A stretch of 52,732 nucleotides of DNA from Asanoa sp040654855 (GCF_040654855.1 NZ_JBFAIU010000014.1:1-52732), one strand, 5' to 3'; numbered from the stretch's first letter, positions 33,346 to 43,141 are shown. Program-made: numbers and translations. Notes: generated from the letters alone by a model not told the origin.

Positions 33346-34989
33346 TCACGTCAGCGCGCGCAGCAGTTCCTCCTCGGCCGCGTGGGTCCAGTGTCCGCGC
33401 TCCAGGCGGTCCGCGACCTCGGGGAGCACACCCGCCAGGTCGGCCAGCGGCGTGAGCGGCAGCGCTCCGCGCAGGTTCGGGAAGACCACCACCCTGCCGC
33501 CGAAGCGTCCCTCGGCGACCGCCCGCAGCGCTTCCGGCGCCGCGTCCAGCCCGGCGATCGCCGCGACCGAGCGGTTCGGCTGCAGCACGCCGCTCTCGAT
33601 GCGGTCGCGGGCCTGGCGCAGATCGGCGATCGACGACCCGCTCGTCCCGACGACGCGCACACCGCGGTGCGCGATCGCGGTGAGGTCCCACGCGCAGCGC
33701 GTGCCCCGTGGGAGTCCGGCGAACAGGTTGATCACCCCGCCGTCGGCCAGCTGCTCGAACGCCGCCTCGACGGCCGGCGCGGCCGGCGCCACCACCACGA
33801 CGTCGTCGAACCCGAGCCCGCCGGTCGCGTCGTTCAGCCCCTTCGCCAGCGTCTCGCTGTCGCCGCACTCCCGCTCGGACATGAACGTGAGCACGCCCGG
33901 CGCGACCCGGCCGAAGCCGCGCGCAGCCCGCCCGCTGCGGTCGGTCGCCACGATGCTGGCCGGTCGCCCGTCCCGCTGGAGCGCGCGACGCAGGTGCATC
34001 CGGCCCATCGGACCGCCGGCACCCAGCACCCAGAGGCGTCCGCCGGGCATCAGTTCGGTGCGGATCGGCGCGTACGGCGCGGCGAGGTCCTTCTGGGCCG
34101 TGCCGAACAGGGCCAGGCCGTCGTAGTGCAACCGGCCCACGTCCACCCGCACAGGTCGGGCCATCGGCGCGGTGGTGACGACGGCGCACGTGCCGTTCGG
34201 GGCGAGGGCGGCCAACGCCTGCTCGACCCGCTCGGGCTCCGGGCCGAGAACGACGGCGTCGTCCACCGCGTCCGCCGGCGCACCGGCGACAACCTCCACA
34301 CCGGCGGCGTACGCCCAGTCGCGTACCCGTTGCGCGAAAGCCGCGTCCTGGACGTCGAGATGCAACCGCCCCGGGCGCCAGCCGGCCGCCTCGCCGAGTT
34401 CTACCCCGGCGCCGTCACCGGTCAGCCACACGGTGCCGCCGGCGCGCCAGGCGGTGCGGTAAGCGATGGCGTAGGCGGCCTCGACGCAGGCCCACGGCTC
34501 GGCGAGCGCCGCCTCGGCATAGCCCGTGCTCGGCCGCACCGACACGAGGTAGGGCAACATCTCCGGGCCGAGAACGGCGTACTGGGCGAGGCCGCCGGGC
34601 AGGTCGTACCCGTAGGCACGGGCGCACCCGTCGATGGTCATGCTGGCCTGCACGATGAAGCGGTCGCCGGGCGCGTAGGCGTCGCGCAGCCCCGCACCGA
34701 CCGCGGCCACGGTGAGGCTCACCTCGTGGCCTGGTACGACCGGGAACCCACGGACCCGCGGATGGTCGAGGCCGAGTCGCGCGATCTTGACGTCGGACGA
34801 GCACACGCCGACGGCGTCGTGCCGCACGAGCAACTCGTCGTGGCCGGGCACCGGCAGCGGCACGCCGACGGGTCGCTCCAGATCGGACAGTCCTGGGCCG
34901 GTGAGCCGCCACTGCCTGTTGAGATCGGGCAGTGGCCCGGCCACCGTGCGGTAGTCGTGAAGATCCCCCATTGGCGGACCGTAATTCAT
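33346..34989 (-). CDS. Oversized zinc-dependent MDR dehydrogenase
   Basis: A 547-residue protein against a usual ~350 for the family. Residues ~35-150 form the GroES-like catalytic domain with zinc-type residues in GVCSSDVKIA and GHE. A first Rossmann-like region (~185-310: GGTVWLTGDGAG, ... PNGTCAVVTTAP) is degenerate. A second one follows (~325-470) with GAGGPMG and VATDRS, the real dinucleotide site. It resembles polyol/sorbitol dehydrogenases (SorE-like). Substrate unknown. It is convergent with the AraC gene and divergent from the secreted protein at 35145. Confidence 0.75.
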   Translation of the reverse strand: MNYGPPMGDLHDYRTVAGPLPDLNRQWRLTGPGLSDLERPVGVPLPVPGHDELLVRHDAVGVCSSDVKIARLGLDHPRVRGFPVVPGHEVSLTVAAVGAGLRDAYAPGDRFIVQASMTIDGCARAYGYDLPGGLAQYAVLGPEMLPYLVSVRPSTGYAEAALAEPWACVEAAYAIAYRTAWRAGGTVWLTGDGAGVELGEAAGWRPGRLHLDVQDAAFAQRVRDWAYAAGVEVVAGAPADAVDDAVVLGPEPERVEQALAALAPNGTCAVVTTAPMARPVRVDVGRLHYDGLALFGTAQKDLAAPYAPIRTELMPGGRLWVLGAGGPMGRMHLRRALQRDGRPASIVATDRSGRAARGFGRVAPGVLTFMSERECGDSETLAKGLNDATGGLGFDDVVVVAPAAPAVEAAFEQLADGGVINLFAGLPRGTRCAWDLTAIAHRGVRVVGTSGSSIADLRQARDRIESGVLQPNRSVAAIAGLDAAPEALRAVAEGRFGGRVVVFPNLRGALPLTPLADLAGVLPEVADRLERGHWTHAAEEELLRALT

Positions 34990-35144
34990 CGCCGCCGGCG
35001 CCGACGCGATCGCCCGAAAAATGCCTCCGAACGTGTCGGTGCGGATTTAAGGATCATTTAGGAATGTGAACCAATCCGCGTGCCGGCCCTCGGCCGTACG
35101 TCATGGTGCTGCAGCTGGGCAGCCGACGCGCGAAGGAGCGGTTC

Positions 35145-35840
35145 ATGGACAGGCAACGCGGGACGACCGGCCGGGCACGGAAACTGATCCTCGGTGGCGC
35201 GGCGGTGGCCCTGCTCGCGGGCGCGCTGGTGGCCGGCACGGGGCTGAGCAACGCCGGCGAGAGCTGCGCCGGCCTGGACACCGCGCTGCGCAACAACCTG
35301 ACCTTCATCGCGGACCAGCGGGCCAACCCGGACGCCCTCGCCGAGGCGCGGATCGCCAATCGGCAGGCCGTCGTCGACCTCATCCAGCAGCGCCGCGCCG
35401 CAGCCGGCTGCACGGCGAACGTCGTCGCCGACCCGGTCACTCCGGCGCCGGCCGAACCCACCCGAGCCGCCCCGGCCGAGAGCGCACCAGCGGAGGACGC
35501 ACCAGCCGAGGGCGCACCAGCCGAGGACGCACCGGCCGCGGGCGCACCAGCCGAGGACGCACCAGCCGAGGACGCACCAGCCGCGAGCGACGGCGAGGTC
35601 GTCTGCAAGGGCTCGACCGTGACGCTGTTCAACGAGGACGCCGCGCCCGCCGCCTCCAGCGGGACGTTCCCGGTCGGAACGACGTTGCGGGTCACCAACC
35701 TGGACAACAACCGCAGCACGACGGTCCGGGTCACCAGCCCGTCGGGCAGCTGCGTGCTGCTGAACAACGCGGCCTTCGAGCAGGTCCGCGAGCCGGGCAA
35801 GTTCCTGGTCCGACGCGCGGTGATCGAACGGTTGAGCTGA
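35145..35840 (+). CDS. Exported protein with Ala/Pro/Glu repeats and double-psi barrel domain
   Basis: A 231-residue exported protein. A basic N-terminus and hydrophobic segment (about 12-35) are followed by a helical Ala-rich region with two cysteines, seven copies of a five-residue APAED-like repeat (about 114-148), and a C-terminal RlpA-like double-psi beta-barrel (about 150-231: VCKGSTVTLFNED, FPVGTTLRVTNLDN, STTVRV). Such domains occur in expansin/RlpA and wall-loosening proteins. The ATG at 35145 has AGGAG 6 bases upstream. Catalytic Asp/His cannot be assigned with confidence. Confidence 0.75.
   Translation: MDRQRGTTGRARKLILGGAAVALLAGALVAGTGLSNAGESCAGLDTALRNNLTFIADQRANPDALAEARIANRQAVVDLIQQRRAAAGCTANVVADPVTPAPAEPTRAAPAESAPAEDAPAEGAPAEDAPAAGAPAEDAPAEDAPAASDGEVVCKGSTVTLFNEDAAPAASSGTFPVGTTLRVTNLDNNRSTTVRVTSPSGSCVLLNNAAFEQVREPGKFLVRRAVIERLS
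35484..35588 (+). repeat. 15-base tandem repeat coding (APAED)n
   Basis: Seven 15-base units of gcaccagccgaggac, several exact, code APAED, APAEG, APAAG and APAAS. The near-identity of units, unlike the diverged repeat at 31493, points to recent expansion by slippage. Confidence 0.85.
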
Positions 35841-35845
35841 CTCCG

Positions 35846-36142
35846 TCAGGCGCTCTGGACGACTTCGAACTCCAGCAGGCTCGAGCCGGACGCGACCGGC
35901 TTCGCCCGGGCACCCCCGTGCGCCTCCTTCGCCGGGCCGTTGGACCACGCCTGGAAGGACTCTTCGCTGTCCCACTTGGTGTAGACGAAGTAACGGCTCT
36001 CGCCCGACACCGGACGCAGCAGCTCGAACCCGAGGAAGCCGGGCTGGTTCTCCACCGCGTGCAACCGGGCGGCGAACCGCCGCTCCAGCTCCGGCCCGGC
36101 ACCCTCGGGGACCTCGATCGCGTTGATCTTCACTACCGCCAT
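35846..36142 (-). CDS. mhuD: MhuD-like heme-degrading monooxygenase
   Basis: A 98-residue protein of the antibiotic-biosynthesis-monooxygenase fold. It is close to mycobacterial MhuD, which opens heme to mycobilin and frees iron. VVKINAIEVPEGAGPELE begins the protein; N7, W66 (FQAWSNGPA) and H75 (EAHGG) match the MhuD catalytic and heme-ligand residues by position. I chose the ATG at 36142 because the family begins there. Convergent with the secreted protein, with 5 bases between stops. A role in heme iron use is inferred; no heme importer is beside it. Confidence 0.85.
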   Translation of the reverse strand: MAVVKINAIEVPEGAGPELERRFAARLHAVENQPGFLGFELLRPVSGESRYFVYTKWDSEESFQAWSNGPAKEAHGGARAKPVASGSSLLEFEVVQSA

Positions 36143-36227
36143 CACCTCACGGTAGTGGAGATAGGTACAGCCGGGTTCGGTACCTGACCTCATCGCGAGG
36201 ACGATCTCCGCTCGGCATCGTCGAGGC

Positions 36228-37028
36228 GTGAACGCGACTGAGGTGACAACGACAGCGACCGGTGCGACGGCGGCACCCCGGATGGCCGCGGTGATCGGGC
36301 TCTTCTACGCGGTGACGATGGTGACCGCGGGCCTGATCGGGCTGGCACAGCCGCTGCTCGGGGTGGATCCCGTGATCATCGAGCTGGTGCAGTTCGCCCC
36401 GACCCTGGGCGTGGTCGCCGTGCTGCTGGCGTGGCGCGGCCGATGGCGTCCGCCGATGGCGACGGGCTGGGCGCTGTCCCGGCAGGTGCTGGCCCGGTTG
36501 CTCGCGGTGGCCGCCCTGTGCGCCGGCATCTTCGGCGCCGTCCTCGCCGTGTACGCGCTGCGCGGCGCGGACGTGACGTACACCCGTCCTGGAACCCTCA
36601 CGCACTCGTTCGTCCTGATCGCCGTCGCCCAGTTCGTGGGTGCCTGCGGCGAGGAGCTCGGCTGGCGCGGCTTCCTGACCCCGTACCTCCGGACGCGGTA
36701 CGGGGTCGTGACGACCGGCACGATCGTCGGCTTGCTGTGGGGCCTCTGGCACGTCCAGGTCTTCGCCGCCGGACCGACGTACGCCGCGGCTTTCCTGATC
36801 TCCGCCATCGCGATGTCGATCATCCTGGCGATCCTGCTGGAGGGTGCCCGAGATCACCGGTTGCTCATCGCGGGCACCTTCCATACCGTCGTCAACCTGG
36901 GCCTACTGTTGCTGATGCGCGAGGAGAGCGGTGACGTCACCGCGATGACGACCTTCGCGGGCGCCTGTGTGCTCGCCGCACTCGTGACGATCGTGTCGGG
37001 CCGGACAGGGAGGAACACCGATGACTGA
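36228..37028 (+). CDS. CPBP-family intramembrane metalloprotease
   Basis: A 266-residue inner-membrane protein with about 7 hydrophobic helices. The CPBP/Abi motif EExxxR is E142-E143-L-G-W-R147. Later conserved His motifs are seen in GLWHVQVF and GTFHTVVN. Relatives process membrane proteins or give bacteriocin immunity. The start is GTG at 36228. Its 3' end overlaps the histidine kinase start by 8 bases, so the three genes CPBP, kinase and regulator form one translationally coupled unit. Confidence 0.88.
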   Translation: MNATEVTTTATGATAAPRMAAVIGLFYAVTMVTAGLIGLAQPLLGVDPVIIELVQFAPTLGVVAVLLAWRGRWRPPMATGWALSRQVLARLLAVAALCAGIFGAVLAVYALRGADVTYTRPGTLTHSFVLIAVAQFVGACGEELGWRGFLTPYLRTRYGVVTTGTIVGLLWGLWHVQVFAAGPTYAAAFLISAIAMSIILAILLEGARDHRLLIAGTFHTVVNLGLLLLMREESGDVTAMTTFAGACVLAALVTIVSGRTGRNTDD

Positions 37029-38322
37029 CGGCACCCGTGCCGGACGGGCGCCGTCCCGGATCGCGGCCGCCGTGCGGGGATCGCGCCTGGTCGGCGACTC
37101 CGTCGTCGCGGCCGTAACGGTCCTGGCGGTGGGCGCCGCCGGAATGCTGATCCCCCTCGGGGTCGGGGTGAACCTCTTTCCCCCGGCTGCGGCCCGGCTG
37201 CGGATGCTGGCCAACCGGGCCCGCGCCCGGGCGGCAAGCTGGTCGGGAGAGCCGCTGCCCGCGTCGCCGCCATGGGTCGCGGATCAGGACGGTTTCGCCG
37301 GCCGGGCACGACTGTGCTGGCAGATCCTCGGCAGCCGCGGCTTCTGGGACGAGGTGGCCTGGGCGACGCTCGACCCCTTCACCGGCGGCGTGCTCGCAGC
37401 CGGGCCGCTCGCGCTCATCGTCTACGGATTGTTCGGCGCGCTCGTCCAGCCGTTCCTCTGGGCCACCATCCACGCCTTCGCCGACGGCAACTACTACGCG
37501 GTGATCCACGTCGACAGCTGGACCAACGCCCTGCTCGCCGTGCCGCTGGGTGTGTTGTTCGTCGTGCTCGGCGTCTGGTCCGGGCCGTGGTGGCTGCGCC
37601 AGCACGCGAGGCTCACGCGGTCGCTGCTGACGACCCGGCGGGCGGAGCTGGCCCGGCGCGTCGAGCAGCTCACCGACATCCGGACCGAGATGACCGACCA
37701 TTCGGCCGCCGAGCTGCGGCGGATCGAGCGCGACCTGCACGACGGCGCGCAGGCCCGGCTGGTCGCCATGGGCATGAGCCTGGACGCCGCCGAACGGCAG
37801 CTCGACGGCGATCCGGAGGCGGTCCGCGCGCTGCTCGTGCAGGCCCGGGAGTCCTCGACGGCGGCCCTGCAGGAGCTGCGCGACCTCGTCCGCGGCATCC
37901 ACCCGCCGGTGCTCGCCGACCGGGGCCTGCCCGATGCGGTGCGCGCCCTCGCGCTGGAGATGGTGGTCGACGTGACGGTCCGGGCGGCGATCCCGGCCCG
38001 GCTGGCACCACCCGTGGAGGCCGCCGCCTACTTCGCCGTCAACGAGGTGCTGGCCAACGCGGCCAAGCACGCGCGACCCCACCAGATCAACGTCGATCTG
38101 CGGTACGGCGCCGGCCGGCTGTCGATCGAGGTCGTCGACGACGGCGACGGCGGCGCGGACCCCGCCGACGGGACCGGCCTGCGTGGGATCGGCCGCCGGC
38201 TCGCCGCCTTCGACGGCACCATCGCCGTGGACAGCCCGCCCGGCGGTCCCACCACCGTTCTCATGGAGATCCCGTGCGCGTTGTCATCGCCGAAGACCTC
38301 TTCCTCCTCCGGGACGGTCTGA
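37021..38322 (+). CDS. Sensor histidine kinase (HisKA_3 type)
   Basis: A 433-residue membrane kinase. The N-terminal part has three or four hydrophobic segments (about 25-55, 125-150, 170-190). The HisKA_3 motif ERDLHDGAQ holds the phosphorylated H240, and the HATPase_c domain has NEVLANAAKHA and GTGLRGIGRRL. The ATG at 37021 overlaps the CPBP gene by 8 bases. Its C-terminus overlaps the regulator start by 49 bases, an unusually long overlap. The signal is unknown. Confidence 0.9.
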   Translation: MTDGTRAGRAPSRIAAAVRGSRLVGDSVVAAVTVLAVGAAGMLIPLGVGVNLFPPAAARLRMLANRARARAASWSGEPLPASPPWVADQDGFAGRARLCWQILGSRGFWDEVAWATLDPFTGGVLAAGPLALIVYGLFGALVQPFLWATIHAFADGNYYAVIHVDSWTNALLAVPLGVLFVVLGVWSGPWWLRQHARLTRSLLTTRRAELARRVEQLTDIRTEMTDHSAAELRRIERDLHDGAQARLVAMGMSLDAAERQLDGDPEAVRALLVQARESSTAALQELRDLVRGIHPPVLADRGLPDAVRALALEMVVDVTVRAAIPARLAPPVEAAAYFAVNEVLANAAKHARPHQINVDLRYGAGRLSIEVVDDGDGGADPADGTGLRGIGRRLAAFDGTIAVDSPPGGPTTVLMEIPCALSSPKTSSSSGTV

Positions 38323-38918
38323 CGAAGCTGCTGCGCGAGCACGGCTTCGACGTGGTCGCGGCCGTCGACAACGGTCCCGCCCTGCAGCAGGCGCTGCTCA
38401 CCGCGGAGCCCGACGTGGCGGTGGTCGACATCCGGCTCCCGCCGTCGCACACCGACGAGGGACTGCAGGCCGCGCTGGCCGCCCGACGCCGGCGTCCCGG
38501 CCTGCCGATCCTGCTGCTCTCGCAGTACGTCGAGCAGCTGTACGCCCGCGAGCTCCTGGCCGACCAGGCCGGCGCCATCGGCTACCTGCTGAAGGATCGC
38601 GTCTCCAACGGCGGCCAGTTCGTCGACGCGGTCCGCCGGGTGGCCGAGGGCGGCACGGTCCTCGATCCCCACGTCATCTCGCGGCTGCTCGTGCGCGGCA
38701 CGGCCCGCGGCACGGTCACCGCGCTCACCGACCGGGAGCGCGAGGTGCTCGCCCTGATGGCCGAGGGCCGATCCAACCAGGCCATCAGCCAACGCCTGCA
38801 CGTCAGCGAGAGCGCCGTCACCAAGCACACCGCCAACATCTTCACGAAGCTGGACCTGCCGATCTCGAACGACGACAACCGCCGCGTCCTCGCGGTCCTG
38901 GCCTACCTGAACCGCTAA
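38274..38918 (+). CDS. LuxR/NarL-type response regulator
   Basis: A 214-residue regulator: receiver domain with D7/D8-type acidic pocket (IAED) and phosphoacceptor D52 (VVDIRLP), K in YLLKD, then a LuxR helix-turn-helix (LTDREREVLALMAEG, NQAISQRLHVSESAVTKH). The GTG at 38274 has GGAG 6 bases upstream and lies inside the kinase gene, so the two are coupled. It ends 4 bases into the convergent PPOX gene. Confidence 0.92.
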   Translation: MRVVIAEDLFLLRDGLTKLLREHGFDVVAAVDNGPALQQALLTAEPDVAVVDIRLPPSHTDEGLQAALAARRRRPGLPILLLSQYVEQLYARELLADQAGAIGYLLKDRVSNGGQFVDAVRRVAEGGTVLDPHVISRLLVRGTARGTVTALTDREREVLALMAEGRSNQAISQRLHVSESAVTKHTANIFTKLDLPISNDDNRRVLAVLAYLNR

Positions 38919-39331
38919 GCGCCGCCCTCGCGGAGCTTGCCCCACACGTGCCACCGCTCGATCTCGACCCGAGCGGCGACCCGGGGGCGTTCCCGGTTCG
39001 CGTACGCGTCACCGGTGTAGTGCCGCGCCAGGCGGTCGATCTCCCGCAGGCCGACGTCGTCGGTGATGGACAGCACCCGGCCCTGCAGGCTGACGTGGGT
39101 GTACCAGTCGTCGCGGGCCAGCACGGTCAACGAGACGCGCGGATCGGCGTGCAGATGCTTGAGCCGCGCCCGCTCCGCGTCCAGGCCGAGCAGCACACGG
39201 CCGTCGTCCTCGAGCAGGTACCAGGTGGCCACGGTCACGGGGCGGCCGTCCGCGGCGACCGTCGCCATGACCGCCGGGTTCGGCAGCCGCAACAGCTCGA
39301 CGACCCGCTCCGGCAAAGGGGTGGAAGCCAT
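38915..39331 (-). CDS. PPOX/F420-type split-barrel protein
   Basis: A 138-residue cytoplasmic protein with the pyridoxamine-phosphate-oxidase-like split barrel: PNPAVMATVAADGRPVTVATWYLL, then KHLHADPRVSLTVLA and HVSLQGRVLSI. Actinobacterial members often use F420 or FMN, or bind heme. The cofactor cannot be told from sequence alone. Its stop overlaps the stop of the response regulator by 4 bases. Confidence 0.83.
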   Translation of the reverse strand: MASTPLPERVVELLRLPNPAVMATVAADGRPVTVATWYLLEDDGRVLLGLDAERARLKHLHADPRVSLTVLARDDWYTHVSLQGRVLSITDDVGLREIDRLARHYTGDAYANRERPRVAARVEIERWHVWGKLREGGA

Positions 39332-39380
39332 GGGGACACCCTAGAACGCAAGATCCGCTCGCGCGAACGGTGGCGGGAGC

Positions 39381-39411
39381 GGGTGCCCGGGTCGCTACGA
39401 CCCGGGCACCC
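39381..39411 (-). terminator. Hairpin downstream of the S15 peptidase gene
   Basis: gggtgcccgggtcg (39381-39394) pairs with cgacccgggcaccc (39398-39411), a perfect 14-bp stem with a 3-base loop, or 13 bp with a 5-base loop. It lies 10 bases past the stop at 39422. No T run. Confidence 0.65.
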
Positions 39412-39421
39412 GTGGGCGTTG

Positions 39422-41299
39422 TCAGAAGCCGAGCACGGCCCGCCCGCCGACCACCGGCAGGCGCAGTTCGCTGTCGTTCGGCGCCACCCGCAGCTCGGTG
39501 CCGCCGAGCGGGAGCAGGGTGTAGTCCTGGTCACTGGAGAACACCACCACGCCGATCCGGTGCCCGGCCTGGAAGATGTAGTCCTTGGGCTCGAGCGTCC
39601 AGCGGAAGTCGTACATCTTGCCCTGCTTGAGCTTCTCGGTCTTCGACGCGTCCTTGCGGTTCTGCGGGTCCATCCAGCCCCGGGTCACCACGGTCGGCGC
39701 GGCGGTCGAGCCGGCCGGGCCGTAGTCCACCAGGTACGTGGTCAGGTTCGCGTCCGGCCGGTTCTCGATGGCCATCCGCAGCCGCATCTCCGGCCGGCCG
39801 GAGATCCGGACGTCCTGGCCGAGCGCCGGGGTGAGGTAGGCGAGCCGGTTCGGGCTGGCCGTCTCCGGGCCCGCCACCAGCGTGGCCGGGCGGATCGTGC
39901 GGCCCTCGTCGACGAAGCCCTGCTCGATCTTGCCCTTCGGCGCCTTGCCGGTCGTCAGCGTGCCGGTCTCGGTTGCGCTGGTCGCGGCGAGCCGCAGCGC
40001 GACGTCCTTGGCCGCGTCGTCGGGCCAGTTGGCGTACGTCGTGTAGTTGCGGTTCTCGCGCTGCACGACGGCCGTCGGCTCGTCCATGATGCCGTTGCGG
40101 ACGTTCCACAGCCAGTAGTCGAACCAGCGGTTCTCGGTCTGCTTGTAGGTCCACGTCTGACCGCTCGGCAGGGTCACCGACGCGCTGCTGCCCGGACCGC
40201 CGTGGCCGCCCTGGTGCAGCCAGATCTTGCGCGGCACGTCGTGCCGGGCGAGCTCGTCCCACCAGCCGGCGAAGTTCTCGGTCTTGACGTTCCAGTCGTT
40301 CAGGCCGTGCACCACGAAGACGCTGGCCCGCACGTCACTCGCGTCGCGGTAGTCGCGGTCGGCCCAGAACTTGGAGTAGTCACCGGTGATCCGGTCCTGC
40401 TGCTCGGTGATCTGCGCGAGCTCGTCGACGCACGTGCCCTGGGCCCGGGTCTGCCCGGCGGTGTACTGGGCCAGGATGTCGAGGTCCTCGCCCTGGAACG
40501 TGCCCGGGGCGACGACGAGACCGTTGGCCCGGTAGTAGTCGTACCAGCTGCTGATCGCGGAGACCGGGACGATCGTCTTGAGCCCCTTGACCCCGGTCGT
40601 GGCGACCTGGTTGGGCAGCGTCCCGTTGTAGGAGACGCCGGTCATGCCCACCGCACCGGTGGTCCAGGTGGCCTCGACCGGCGCACCCGCGGCGTCGTAC
40701 GCCTTCGCCCGGCCGTTCAGCCAGTCGATGACCGCCTTCGTGCCGAGCGTCTCCGCCTGGTCGCCGCTGGTCGGGCAGCCGTCCGAGTCGGCGGTGCCGA
40801 CGCTCTGGCCGAGCACCACGGCGTAGCCGCGCGGGACGTAGTAGTCGTCGAGCGAGCCCGGCAGGTTGGCCTTGGCCGCGGCGTTCGCGGTCGGCCCGGC
40901 GGCCAGACGCGATCGGCTCGACAGGCCGTTCTGCGGCAGATCGTCAACCAGGACGCTGGGGTACGGCACATCGTCCCAGGTGTCCTTGCGGTACGGGCTG
41001 TGCTCGAAGATCACCGGCACCTTGAAGCCCTCGGTGGCGGTCTCCCGGGGGCGGGAGATGTCGATCGCGACCCGGTCGAGATTGCCGTCGTGGTCGGTGT
41101 CCACAGGGGTCTGCACGTAGACCCGCTCCTCGATCGCGTCGGCGAACGAGAAGACCGGCTGGGTCATCCCGTCAGCGACGACGATCTGAGGGGACGGGGT
41201 TCCGGTCGGTTGGGCCGCCGCGGGCGAGGCGGTAGCCGCCGCGATCAGCGTGCCGGAAATCGCGACGCCGAGCAGTGCCAGACTTGGTGGTCTGCGCAT
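39422..41299 (-). CDS. Secreted Xaa-Pro dipeptidyl-peptidase (S15 family)
   Basis: A 625-residue secreted serine peptidase. It has a signal peptide (about 1-30, cut near AAA-QP), then an alpha/beta-hydrolase domain with the nucleophile S223 in GMTGVSYNG, an acidic residue in the VVHGLNDWNVKTENF region and a histidine in LHQGGHGG. A C-terminal jelly-roll domain typical of S15/CocE proteins follows. The ATG at 41299 has GGAG 7 bases upstream. The enzyme releases X-Pro dipeptides; a cocaine-esterase-like acyl hydrolase is the alternative. Confidence 0.9.
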   Translation of the reverse strand: MRRPPSLALLGVAISGTLIAAATASPAAAQPTGTPSPQIVVADGMTQPVFSFADAIEERVYVQTPVDTDHDGNLDRVAIDISRPRETATEGFKVPVIFEHSPYRKDTWDDVPYPSVLVDDLPQNGLSSRSRLAAGPTANAAAKANLPGSLDDYYVPRGYAVVLGQSVGTADSDGCPTSGDQAETLGTKAVIDWLNGRAKAYDAAGAPVEATWTTGAVGMTGVSYNGTLPNQVATTGVKGLKTIVPVSAISSWYDYYRANGLVVAPGTFQGEDLDILAQYTAGQTRAQGTCVDELAQITEQQDRITGDYSKFWADRDYRDASDVRASVFVVHGLNDWNVKTENFAGWWDELARHDVPRKIWLHQGGHGGPGSSASVTLPSGQTWTYKQTENRWFDYWLWNVRNGIMDEPTAVVQRENRNYTTYANWPDDAAKDVALRLAATSATETGTLTTGKAPKGKIEQGFVDEGRTIRPATLVAGPETASPNRLAYLTPALGQDVRISGRPEMRLRMAIENRPDANLTTYLVDYGPAGSTAAPTVVTRGWMDPQNRKDASKTEKLKQGKMYDFRWTLEPKDYIFQAGHRIGVVVFSSDQDYTLLPLGGTELRVAPNDSELRLPVVGGRAVLGF

Positions 41300-41346
41300 G
41301 AACGTCTCCGTTCGAGAGGGGCTCACCGAGGGGTATCGGCGGGGAT

Positions 41347-41361
41347 GGATCATGATGATCC
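41347..41361. repeat. Palindrome upstream of the S15 peptidase
   Basis: ggatcatgatgatcc is perfectly symmetric about its central g with 7-base arms. It lies 48 bases upstream of the S15 start codon, at a fair position for an operator. Role inferred. Confidence 0.4.
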
Positions 41362-41432
41362 ACTTGCTCATGCTAAGCCCGCTCGCACGTTTGTCCCGCC
41401 CCGGGCGAGATGAAGATGATCACGGTCGTCGA

Positions 41433-41454
41433 GTCTCCGACCTGGGTCGGAGAC
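41433..41454. repeat. Inverted repeat upstream of the ABC/two-component operon
   Basis: gtctccgac (41433-41441) and gtcggagac (41446-41454) are exact reverse complements around a 4-base centre ctgg. It ends about 58 bases before the ATPase start. A binding site for the operon's own response regulator is a reasonable guess; a leader hairpin is the alternative. Confidence 0.5.
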
Positions 41455-41511
41455 GAAGTCTCGTCCGTGGACTGATGACCGGGACCGGCCCTGAGCGGGA
41501 CCGTTGTGGAC

Positions 41512-42416
<905 letters not shown>

Positions 42417-42420
<4 letters not shown>

Positions 42421-43136
42421 CCCTGGTCGTCGGCGAGGTGCGCAAGCTCCTCACGATCCGGACCGCGTTGTGGTTCGGCCTCGCTTCGGTCGCGCTCGCG
42501 GTCCTCAACGTCGTCATCGTCTCGCTCGCGTCCGGAACGCTCGACGAGGTCAGCGAGAAGGAGGAGGCGCTCGGCGGGATGCCGCTGCTGCTGCTGTTCT
42601 TCGGCCTGGTCGCCGTCACGGCCGAGTACCGGCACCACACCGCGGCGCCCGCGGTGCTCATGTCCGGCCGGGACCCGGGCGCCGTGGTCGCTGCCCGCCT
42701 GGTCGCGACGGTGGTCGTCGGACTGGGCCTGGCCGTGGTCACGACGGGGGCGTCGTTCGCCCTGGGGGTGCCGATCCTCGCCGCGCACCATCCGGGCCCC
42801 GACCTCACGGCGGCACAACTGATCCCGTTGGCCGGTGGCTGCGTCCTCGCCGGGTTCCTCTCGGTGCTGGTCGGCGCCGCCCTTGGTGGTCTGGTCCGCA
42901 ACCAGATCGCCGCGCTGGTGGCCGGCATCGTCGTCTATTTCGTCGCGCCGTCGCTGATCGGGATGATCAACACCTCGGCGGTCGACTACACACCGTTCGG
43001 CAGCGTGCAGGTGCTCACCCGGGGGGTGCACGGCGCGGCGCATTCCGTGCCTGCCTCCGCCCTGGCCCTTGCCGCCTGGGCCGCCGGGTTGGCGATCTTG
43101 GCCGTGTTCGCCGAACGCCGCCGCGATCTAGGATAA
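42417..43136 (+). CDS. ABC-2-type transporter permease
   Basis: A 239-residue membrane protein with about six hydrophobic helices and few charged residues. The region EYRHHTAAPAVLMSGRDP is typical of ABC-2 permeases in this group. The ATG overlaps the ATPase stop (ATGA), and the kinase gene follows after 5 bases. Substrate unknown; a peptide antibiotic or lipid is usual for such modules. Confidence 0.85.
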
Positions 43137-43141
43137 CGGCC

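Noticed and set aside
38183..41413. A 1,076-codon plus-strand open frame across the PPOX and S15 genes
   Set aside because: It is antisense to two clear genes and has the Arg/Gly/Ala/Val makeup of a shadow frame.
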